NCBI GenBank assembly: GCA_964630635.1
Contig: CAZVVM010000107.1
Span: forward strand, 1 to 5,498
DNA from: Colimorpha_A sp964630635
GTDB lineage: Bacteria; Bacillota; Clostridia; Oscillospirales; CAG-272
Reading direction: 5' to 3'
DNA: 5,498 bases
Shown here: positions 1 through 4,375 of the stretch, piece by piece
Numbering within the stretch: position 1 is the first letter of the stretch
How the letters are laid out: each line of letters starts with the position of its first letter
The notes under the pieces: generated by a model
Told to the model about the DNA's origin: nothing
What the model saw: only the letters and a program-made list of their open reading frames with translations
The model's database searches: none
Position numbers and translations under genes: made by a program

Positions 1-48
1 ATACCAGATCTTAGGGTGTTTGTCGACTCTACTTACAGTATAACATTC

Positions 49-140
49 CAAAACGATGTTACTTTCCGTTAGCATACGGACGCTTCGCGTCCTACACCTC
101 ATCCGTCGGCTTCGCCGACACCTTCCCCTGAGGGGAAGGC
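49..140 (+). repeat. Hairpin repeat mosaic with a solo half-unit
   Basis: The stretch starts with CAAAACGATGTTACTTT (49-65), which recurs exactly at 3999-4015. A hairpin GGACGC-TTC-GCGTCC (78-92) follows. Then comes a half-unit of the paired element seen at 253-392: ACACCTCATCC (94-104), a hairpin GTCGGC-TTC-GCCGAC (105-119), and a terminal hairpin CCTTCCCC-TGA-GGGGAAGG (121-139). The order (conserved box, variable hairpin, terminal hairpin) matches one arm of the larger elements. It is non-coding as far as can be seen. Confidence 0.8.
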
Positions 141-173
141 AAGACAATGTGGCAAATCTTCGCCACGTTGTTT

Positions 174-201
174 GTAGGGACGGGCGTCCTCGACCGTCCG
201 C
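174..201 (+). repeat. GTAGGG hairpin repeat, copy 1
   Basis: GTAGGG leads into a stem GGACGG / CCGTCC around the loop GCGTCCTCGA. Two related copies lie at 4024-4053 (minus) and 4076-4104 (plus), with different but still complementary stems and nearly the same loop. The sequence between here and 253 contains only a short inverted repeat (GTGGC...GCCAC at about 150-165) and a second CGCCACGTT (241-249, first at 161-169). No gene is supported. Confidence 0.7.
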
Positions 202-252
202 CGCTCCCTCGTTCACTCTATTTGCTATTTCACAAATACTCGCCACGTTAAT

Positions 253-392
253 TTACCTTCTCCAGCGGGAGAAGGTGTCTGCGACGAAGGAGCAGACGGA
301 TGAGGTGTTTGGGTGAGATGTTACATTGTTTTGGAACACCTCATCCGACTGAGGCGACGCCTCTTGCGCCATTCTCCCGCTGGAGAAGGTAA
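253..392. repeat. Paired palindromic element 1 (MITE-like)
   Basis: This 140-bp element has perfect 21-bp ends in inverted orientation (253-273 and 372-392; inner motif CTTCTCCAGCGGGAGAAG, itself a hairpin). Inside are CGGATGAGGTGTT (297-309) and its reverse complement AACACCTCATCCG (335-347). Between the end and the inner box each arm carries its own small hairpin: GTCTGC...GCAGAC (277-297) on the left and GAGGC-GAC-GCCTC (351-363) on the right. A second element with the same architecture lies at 5201-5375. There is no transposase in the window; if it moves, it would need help in trans. Whether it is a mobile MITE, a RNA-structural element or a terminator-like unit cannot be decided here. 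Confidence 0.85.
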
Positions 393-531
393 AACGGCGT
401 TAAATTTTCGCGTTATGTGGATAACGGGGTGAGCGTGGAAGCAATGACCCTCTCTGGCGTGGCTTTGCCGAGGTTTTGCCTCTTCTGCACCCATCTCCCG
501 AAGGGCGAGGCATCAGGTCGCCTGCTTCTTA
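393..531. other. Gene-free spacer with degenerate repeat remnants
   Basis: No ORF with a ribosome binding site is visible. Near the right end a small hairpin CAGG-TCG-CCTG (514-524) and CTCCCGAAGGGCGAG (496-510) look like a decayed half-unit of the palindromic repeats. This sits directly after the stop of the minus-strand cyclophilin gene, where a terminator would be expected, but no stem followed by a T-run on that strand is seen. Confidence 0.5.
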
Positions 532-1182
532 TTATTCGGGAATTTCGGGTGTCGATACGATATTAACGAATCTGACCTCTGCCATCGTCTGATTCTTCTT
601 CGGCTTGTTATTTGAGTTTGTAGCTACCGACGCGATCTTATCAAGCACGTCATAGCCCGCAAGGAGCTTACCGAATGCCGCGTACTGTCCGTCGAGCGAA
701 GCAGAATTATTTACCGACGTCTGATGAACGATGAAGAATTGCGTCGTCGCGCTGTTGTAATTATTTCCAAGGCGCGCCATCGAAATTACTCCACGCTCGT
801 GCTTTATCGGGTTGTTGACGCCGTTATAAGCGAACTCGCCCTTGATGGTCGGCTTGTCGCCGTTTGAAACTCCGTCGCCGTTAGGGTCTCCGCCCTGGAT
901 CATAAAGCCCGAGATAACGCGGTGGAAGATGATGCCGTCGTAGTACTTTTCGGCTACGAGCGTTTTGAAGTTTGCAACCGTGATCGGCGCATCGTCTGGA
1001 TAAAGCTCGAGAAGCATCGCGTCACCGTTCTTCATAACGATACGGACGTAATTCGTCGGAAGCTCGCTTTCCTCAACGACATAACCGTCGATCTCGGTCA
1101 CGTTGTAATCGACCTTTTCTCCGCAGGAAAAAAGGGAAAGAGAAAGCATCACCGTCATAATTATCAATAAAAATCTTTTCAT
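532..1182 (-). CDS. Cyclophilin-type peptidyl-prolyl cis-trans isomerase, lipoprotein
   Basis: A 216-residue protein that should catalyse cis-trans isomerisation of Xaa-Pro bonds in exported proteins at the outer face of the membrane. It opens with a lipoprotein signal (MKRFLLIIMTV..., lipobox LFSC with lipidated Cys20). The cyclophilin domain covers about residues 43-212. It has the hallmark FHRVISGFMIQGGDP (86-100), with the catalytic Arg at 88 and the Phe-Met-x-Gln set at 93-96, and TQFFIVH (147-153). The human CypA Trp121 position is Ser162, as far as a by-eye alignment shows, which in this family usually goes with low cyclosporin binding. An upstream in-frame ATG at 1239 is rejected because it lies in the promoter. 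The chosen start has AGAGG five bases upstream and begins exactly at the signal peptide. It appears monocistronic. Confidence 0.95.
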   Translation of the reverse strand: MKRFLLIIMTVMLSLSLFSCGEKVDYNVTEIDGYVVEESELPTNYVRIVMKNGDAMLLELYPDDAPITVANFKTLVAEKYYDGIIFHRVISGFMIQGGDPNGDGVSNGDKPTIKGEFAYNGVNNPIKHERGVISMARLGNNYNSATTQFFIVHQTSVNNSASLDGQYAAFGKLLAGYDVLDKIASVATNSNNKPKKNQTMAEVRFVNIVSTPEIPE

Positions 1183-1210
1183 ATTTACCTCTGAATAATT
1201 TACTTCTGCA

Positions 1211-1239
1211 ATTCTACCACAATATATCAAAAAAATCAA
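1211..1239 (-). promoter_or_regulatory. SigA-type promoter of the cyclophilin gene
   Basis: On the minus strand TTGATT (1239-1234) and TAGAAT (1216-1211) are separated by 17 bp, and TGG directly before the -10 gives an extended -10. Transcription would start near 1204, about 20 bases before the ATG at 1182. This position settles the gene start, since the longer ORF would begin inside the -35. Confidence 0.8.
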
Positions 1240-1250
1240 TTACCGAAAAG

Positions 1251-1280
1251 TGAATTTCCTCTCTTTTTGCGGTATATAAT
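1251..1280 (+). promoter_or_regulatory. Possible promoter toward the AI-2E gene
   Basis: A perfect TATAAT (1275-1280) lies on the plus strand, divergent from the cyclophilin promoter. The -35 is poor (TGAATT at 1251-1256, 18-bp spacing). If used, the message would carry a leader of about 210 bases made almost wholly of the repeat mosaic before the start codon at 1496. Confidence 0.3.
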
Positions 1281-1286
1281 TAAATG

Positions 1287-1475
1287 GGGCTGTGCGCTCA
1301 TCCTGAGCGCAGCGTCGCCAGACCCGTTCGATTCCGCTGCGCTGCACGATGAGGGGTTCCCCGAAGCGAATGAAATGAGCTTTGGGGGTTCGCGATTAGG
1401 GTGACGGCGACGCGAAGTCGAAATCCGAGCGAAGCGAGGATCAAACGATGCGGAGCAGCGTTTGGGATCTCGCAC
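1287..1475. repeat. Intergenic repeat mosaic with several hairpins
   Basis: The stretch is built of short inverted repeats: GCGCTCA-TCC-TGAGCGC (1294-1310, perfect 7-bp stem), ATCC-GAGCGAAGCGA-GGAT (about 1423-1441), CGAC-GCGAA-GTCG, and a GGGGTTCCCC hairpin unit at 1353-1391 listed separately. TCCTGAGCG and GGATCTCGCAC-like strings are typical of dispersed intergenic repeats in gut Clostridia (recalled, not searched). The minus-strand 79-codon ORF across it is only a translation of the repeat. Confidence 0.75.
1353..1391 (+). repeat. GGGGTTCCCC hairpin unit, copy A
   Basis: A 39-base unit: GGGGTTCCCCGAAGC, an 11-base loop (1368-1378), then GCTTTGGGGGTTC. The stem is CCCCGAAGC / GCTTTGGGG with one G-T pair. 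Copy B (3042-3080) lies inside spoIID with the same length and both flanks identical; copy C (5418-5457) is on the minus strand. Confidence 0.85.
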
Positions 1476-1495
1476 AAATAGTAAAGAGGTGCATT

Positions 1496-2566
1496 ATGGA
1501 TCTGCCGCCGAAGGGCTACAAAAGAAATCTCGTTTTGATCGCATACGCCGTTATAATAATACTCGGCGTTTACATTTTTATAAAATTCCTGCTCGCGCCG
1601 CTTTTGCCGTTCATCATCGCCTACACGGTCGCGCTTTTTCTCCGACCTGCCATTGACAAGATCTGCAAACGGACGCGTATTTCGAGAAAGGTCGCGGCGT
1701 TCGGGGCGGTCGGGTTCGTTTTCACCGTCATTTTCGCACTTTCCTGGGTGTTTTTCGGGCGAATGGCATCGGAACTGACTGATATGGCAAAGGGTCTTAC
1801 CGACGGCGGTGCCGATTTTATCGAGGATATGATCCGCTCAAGCGACGGGGTCATTAAAAAGATCCCGATATTATCAAAGATCGAAAGCCAAAAGGCGCTC
1901 GAGATAGTGCGCCACGCGACCGTCAATATGCTTGAAGGTGCGCTTTCGTCCTTTTCGGCAAAAATTCCCGACGCGGTAATGGGCTTCGTTTCGTCGCTTC
2001 CCGGGATACTTCTATTCCTGATAACTCTCGTCGTTGCAACCTTCTATCTCGGCGCCGACATTTCGTCCCTCAACTGCTTTATCGTCAAATTCGTGCCGAA
2101 AGAAAAGCGCCCTCGGCTCTTCAAAATAAAGGAAAAGCTGATGAATGCGGCGCGGAAGTATATTAAAGCGTACGCCGTCATACTGACCATCACCTGCGTC
2201 CAGCTTTTTATCGGATTTCTGATACTGAAGATACCCTACGCGCTGACCTTGTCGGTGCTTATCGCGCTTATTGACATTTTGCCCGTTCTCGGCGTCGGAA
2301 CGGTGCTCGTGCCGTGGGCTGTCGTTCTTTATATGATGGGCGACAGCTACACGGCGACGGGGCTTCTCATAATTTTCGGAATAATATGGCTCGTCCGTCA
2401 GGTGAGTGAGCCGAAGATCGTAGGTGAAAGCGTCGGCGTTTCGCCGCTTATCACCCTTGCAGCTATGTATATCGGCTTTAAGCTTATCGGATTTTCGGGG
2501 CTTTTCGTGTTCCCGATCGGAGCGATAATCGTGAAGAGCGTAGTTGACGCGGTGAAGGACGGGTAG
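1496..2566 (+). CDS. AI-2E family membrane protein, possibly YtvI-like
   Basis: A 356-residue polytopic membrane protein of the AI-2E transporter/PerM (formerly DUF20) superfamily. Hydrophobic stretches lie near residues 12-30, 32-50, 66-87, 160-184, 224-245, 248-281 (two), 286-301 and 318-348. The long, partly charged segment between the third and fourth (about 88-158) is typical of the family. Family signatures are DILPVLGVGTVLVPWA (260-275) and QVSEPKIVGESVGVSPLITL (302-321). Size and pattern fit the sporulation protein YtvI as well as other branches; the sporulation neighbours favour YtvI but that is inference, and the substrate is unknown. The ATG at 1496 is chosen because AGAGGTG lies five bases upstream; an in-frame ATG at 1448 lies in the repeat and has no such site. 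It ends at the terminator 2653-2686. Confidence 0.88.
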   Translation: MDLPPKGYKRNLVLIAYAVIIILGVYIFIKFLLAPLLPFIIAYTVALFLRPAIDKICKRTRISRKVAAFGAVGFVFTVIFALSWVFFGRMASELTDMAKGLTDGGADFIEDMIRSSDGVIKKIPILSKIESQKALEIVRHATVNMLEGALSSFSAKIPDAVMGFVSSLPGILLFLITLVVATFYLGADISSLNCFIVKFVPKEKRPRLFKIKEKLMNAARKYIKAYAVILTITCVQLFIGFLILKIPYALTLSVLIALIDILPVLGVGTVLVPWAVVLYMMGDSYTATGLLIIFGIIWLVRQVSEPKIVGESVGVSPLITLAAMYIGFKLIGFSGLFVFPIGAIIVKSVVDAVKDG

Positions 2567-2584
2567 GGGATTCGCCGCATAATT

Positions 2585-2630
2585 GGCTCCCCCTTTGGGG
2601 GAGCTGTCGATGAAATCGACTGAGAGGGCG
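2585..2630 (+). repeat. Solo half-unit of the palindromic repeat family
   Basis: A perfect hairpin GCTCCCCC-TTT-GGGGGAGC (2586-2604) is followed directly by a second, GTCGAT-GAA-ATCGAC (2606-2620), and then TGAGAGGGCG. The order (terminal hairpin, variable hairpin, conserved tail) is like one arm of the paired elements at 253-392 and 5201-5375, with different sequence. It lies in the 3' spacer of the AI-2E gene, 18 bases past its stop. Confidence 0.75.
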
Positions 2631-2652
2631 GTTTGCATCACTCCAAAACCAC

Positions 2653-2686
2653 AAAAAACAGACGGTTTCCCGTCTGTTTTTCTTTT
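2653..2686. terminator. Bidirectional intrinsic terminator
   Basis: Stem CAGACGG (2659-2665) / CCGTCTG (2670-2676), flanked by an A-run on one side and TTTTTCTTTT on the other, so it can end transcription in both directions. Read on the minus strand the loop is GAAA, a stable tetraloop, followed by TTTTTT. It ends the AI-2E gene on the plus strand and the tiny ORF on the minus strand. Confidence 0.9.
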
Positions 2687-2759
2687 AATAATTAAGCGTT
2701 TCTCCCGCCTTGACGCAATGCGTTTTTCCCTCGGGAAATCTCATAAATCGGTAGGGCAT
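2685..2759 (-). CDS. Hypothetical 24-residue small protein or leader peptide
   Basis: The product is not recognised. The ORF starts MPYRFMRFPEG and ends KAGETLNY, is moderately basic, and has one Cys and no membrane segment. The support is contextual: a consensus promoter (2785-2813), GGAGG at 2768-2772 with ideal 8-base spacing to the ATG, and an intrinsic terminator eight bases after the stop. The transcript would be roughly 125 bases. It could encode a small protein, a regulatory leader peptide, or be a small RNA whose ORF is incidental. Inverted strings inside it (TTTCCC-GA-GGGAAA, ACGCATTGCGT) would fold in RNA. A second ATG at 2766 opens a different overlapping 24-codon frame but lies only one base from GGAGG, too close. 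It is convergent with the AI-2E gene and divergent from spoIID. Confidence 0.5.
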   Translation of the reverse strand: MPYRFMRFPEGKTHCVKAGETLNY

Positions 2760-2784
2760 AATTCATTCCTCCGTTGTTTTTCTC

Positions 2785-2813
2785 ATTATATCACGCCCTA
2801 CTTCAAAAATCAA
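2785..2813 (-). promoter_or_regulatory. Strong SigA-type promoter of the tiny minus-strand unit
   Basis: On the minus strand TTGATT (2813-2808), a 17-bp spacer, and a perfect TATAAT (2790-2785), preceded by TGA as extended -10. Transcription would start near 2778, six bases before GGAGG. The -35 hexamer and spacing are the same as in the cyclophilin promoter. The spacer contains GTAGGGC, which is repeated inverted over the start codon (2751-2757). Confidence 0.82.
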
Positions 2814-2817
2814 CTCC

Positions 2818-2846
2818 GCATATCTTTCGGGGGTTTTTCATACTTA
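2818..2846 (+). promoter_or_regulatory. SigE-like sporulation promoter of spoIID
   Basis: GCATATC (2818-2824) and CATACTTA (2839-2846), 14 bp apart, resemble the Bacillus SigE consensus (KMATATT, about 14 bp, CATACAHT): six of seven and six of eight positions respectively. spoIID is a SigE target in B. subtilis. The predicted start is near 2853, leaving only about 16 leader bases with the ribosome binding site right at the 5' end, a point against it. No convincing SigA promoter is seen on this strand. Confidence 0.5.
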
Positions 2847-2868
2847 TTGAAAAAAAGGAGATGTAATT

Positions 2869-3978
2869 ATGAATTTAAGACGAAAGCTGACGGCGATAGC
2901 TCTTATCGCGCTTTGCATATTTACCGTGACCGTTCCGCTCGTGTCCGTTGCGACGGCGACCGATACGGCAGGCGAAATATTCATTCCGCCCGAAACGACA
3001 ACCGAAGGCACAACCACGCCCTCGGTAGGGGAGGGCGGCGCGGGGTTCCCCGAAGCAAGCTTGCCGAGCTTTGGGGGTTCCGAGCTTGCTCCTCCCGATG
3101 TGACAACCGACAGTGCGACGGACAGCAAAACCCCCGCCCCCGAAAAACCGACCGACCGATTGCTCGTGTACGTCTCCAAAGAGGACAAGACGGTCGAAAT
3201 GTCTCTCGAGGATTACATAGTCTGCGTCGTGGCCGCCGAAATGCCCTACACCTTTCACACCGAAGCACTCAAAGCCCAGGCAGTCGCGGCGCGTTCCTAC
3301 TGTCTTAACAAGCTCGGAAGCGGCTCTCACAAGGACGGCGCAGACGTCTGTACCGATTATTCCCACTGTCAGTCCTTCGTCTCGCAAGACGAGCTTATTT
3401 CCCGTTACGGAAAGACGACGACCGAAAGCATAATGACGAAGGTGAAAAATGCAGTCAAGCAAACGGCAGGGCAGATAATAACCTGGGACGGCAAGCCGGC
3501 GCTCGCGGTTTTCCATTCAAGCTCCTACAAGATGACCGAATCATCGAAGAACATCTGGGGCGGTAACGTGCCGTATCTGACCTCGGTCAGCACCCCCGAA
3601 AGCGACCGCGTTTCGACCGTAACTCTTACCGACAGCGATATTGCCTCTCTTTTTGCATCCGACAGCGCCGTGAAGGTCAATTCGGGTGGCAAAAAGGGCA
3701 TTTACGTGACCGAAACCGACAGCGGAAGAGCCGATTATATATGCCTTTCGGGTCTTGCAGTAAAGGCAAAGCTGCTACGCAGTCAATTCGGCTTTAAGTC
3801 GACGAACTTTGAGTTTGAGGAGATCGACGGCGGTTGGCGCTTCACCGTCCACGGCTACGGTCACGGCGTCGGAATGAGTCAGTACGGCGCAAACGAAATG
3901 GCGAAAAACGGGGCGACGTATGATGAGATACTTTTACATTACTATACAGGGGTCGCCATTGAGACGATTAAAAAATAA
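2869..3978 (+). CDS. spoIID: SpoIID/LytB-domain peptidoglycan lytic transglycosylase
   Basis: A 369-residue enzyme; known SpoIID cuts peptidoglycan glycan strands during engulfment, acting with SpoIIP and SpoIIM at the mother-cell membrane. Residues 8-30 form a signal or membrane anchor. Residues 36-95 are a Pro/Thr/Ser/Gly-rich linker, and the SpoIID domain runs from about 98 to the end. VVAAEMP (120-126) holds the expected catalytic Glu124. His154, Cys161, His166 and Cys167 closely match the zinc ligand spacing known for C. difficile SpoIID. The C-terminal GYGHGVGMSQYGA (329-341) is the family signature. AAGGAG ends eight bases before the ATG. Codons 58-71 are made of an intergenic repeat copy (3042-3080). 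The upstream SigE-like promoter supports a sporulation role; a vegetative LytB-type paralogue cannot be excluded. No terminator is seen after the stop. Confidence 0.9.
   Translation: MNLRRKLTAIALIALCIFTVTVPLVSVATATDTAGEIFIPPETTTEGTTTPSVGEGGAGFPEASLPSFGGSELAPPDVTTDSATDSKTPAPEKPTDRLLVYVSKEDKTVEMSLEDYIVCVVAAEMPYTFHTEALKAQAVAARSYCLNKLGSGSHKDGADVCTDYSHCQSFVSQDELISRYGKTTTESIMTKVKNAVKQTAGQIITWDGKPALAVFHSSSYKMTESSKNIWGGNVPYLTSVSTPESDRVSTVTLTDSDIASLFASDSAVKVNSGGKKGIYVTETDSGRADYICLSGLAVKAKLLRSQFGFKSTNFEFEEIDGGWRFTVHGYGHGVGMSQYGANEMAKNGATYDEILLHYYTGVAIETIKK
3042..3080 (+). repeat. GGGGTTCCCC hairpin unit, copy B, inside spoIID
   Basis: The 15 bases GGGGTTCCCCGAAGC (3042-3056) and GCTTTGGGGGTTC (3068-3080) are identical to copy A (1353-1391), with the same 11-base loop length but a different loop. 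It is read in frame as residues 58-71 (AGFPEASLPSFGGS) of the SpoIID linker. Confidence 0.85.
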
Positions 3979-3998
3979 AGGTGTATAGTCTTCCGCGT

Positions 3999-4190
3999 CA
4001 AAACGATGTTACTTTGCTTTTACAACGGGTCGTCGAGGGTGCCGACCCCTACCGAGGTACGTTCAAAATTTGCGCGGTAGGGGCTGGCGCCTTCGACAGC
4101 CCGCATGGGAACTATGTTACTTTCCTTCGGGTAGCGAAGCGGTGCCTGTGGTGGATGAGGTGTCGTGCGATTCGTGAATCGTCCCTACAA
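3999..4190. repeat. Repeat mosaic between spoIID and spo0A
   Basis: CAAAACGATGTTACTTT (3999-4015) repeats 49-65 exactly, and ATGTTACTTTCC (4114-4125) repeats 56-67. Two GTAGGG hairpin units face each other: one on the minus strand (4024-4053, stem GGGTCG / CGACCC) and one on the plus strand (4076-4104, stem GGGCTG / CAGCCC). A GGATGAGGTGT box (4153-4163) as in the paired elements and a further TAGGGACGATTC-type hairpin (4165-4187, minus) follow. Small ORFs here translate only repeats. From 4191 to 4270 nothing further is seen. Confidence 0.75.
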
Positions 4191-4277
4191 CCGCAGTTTT
4201 CACACCCCAAAAACACCCTTTTTCGACCTTATTTTACAGTGCTTTGTGCAATTTGGTAAATTTTTCCCTACAAACTT

Positions 4278-4284
4278 TGGCGAA
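4278..4284 (+). promoter_or_regulatory. Possible Spo0A binding site (0A box)
   Basis: TGGCGAA matches the 0A box core TGNCGAA; with flanks TTTGGCGAAA it differs at one of ten positions from TTTGTCGAAA. It lies about 20 bp upstream of the candidate spo0A -35, so autoregulation is possible. A match this short can arise by chance. Confidence 0.4.
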
Positions 4285-4303
4285 ATTTTTGAATTTCCAT
4301 ATA

Positions 4304-4332
4304 TTGCATTATTTGGTAAAATATGGTATCAT
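4304..4332 (+). promoter_or_regulatory. Candidate spo0A promoter
   Basis: TTGCAT (4304-4309), 17 bp, TATCAT (4327-4332) with TGG just before the -10 (extended -10). The -35 is weak (TTG kept), but the region is the only strongly AT-rich part of the spacer and lies 44 bases before the start codon. Confidence 0.5.
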
Positions 4333-4375
4333 TATTTTGTAAATCAAATATCAAAATTACGGAGAGTGACAAATA

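Noticed and set aside
19..26. TTTGTCGA, resembling an 0A box
   Set aside because: It has no promoter or gene next to it and misses the A-rich right side of the motif.
1..74. Open frame from the window edge ending at TAG (72-74), possibly the 3' end of an upstream gene
   Set aside because: Only 23 codons are visible and the last ones are encoded by the 17-base repeat. The string LRVFVDS is faintly like the C-terminal part of GH32 glycosidases, but this is too short to support a call.
56..316. 86-codon plus-strand ORF
   Set aside because: It is a translation of hairpin repeats and the left arm of element 1, without a ribosome binding site; such repeat-derived ORFs are often annotated as hypothetical proteins.
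253..392. CRISPR array or tRNA/rRNA genes among the repeats
   Set aside because: The repeats are inverted and few, with no regular direct repeat-spacer pattern, and no cloverleaf or rRNA signature is visible.
1236..1475. 79-codon minus-strand ORF
   Set aside because: It covers the repeat mosaic and starts without a good ribosome binding site. Its EPPKL...ASGNP string also appears antisense to spoIID, because both are readings of the same repeat.
2692..2766. Alternative overlapping 24-codon minus-strand frame starting at the ATG at 2766
   Set aside because: Its start is only one base from GGAGG, too close for normal initiation; the ATG at 2759 has ideal spacing.
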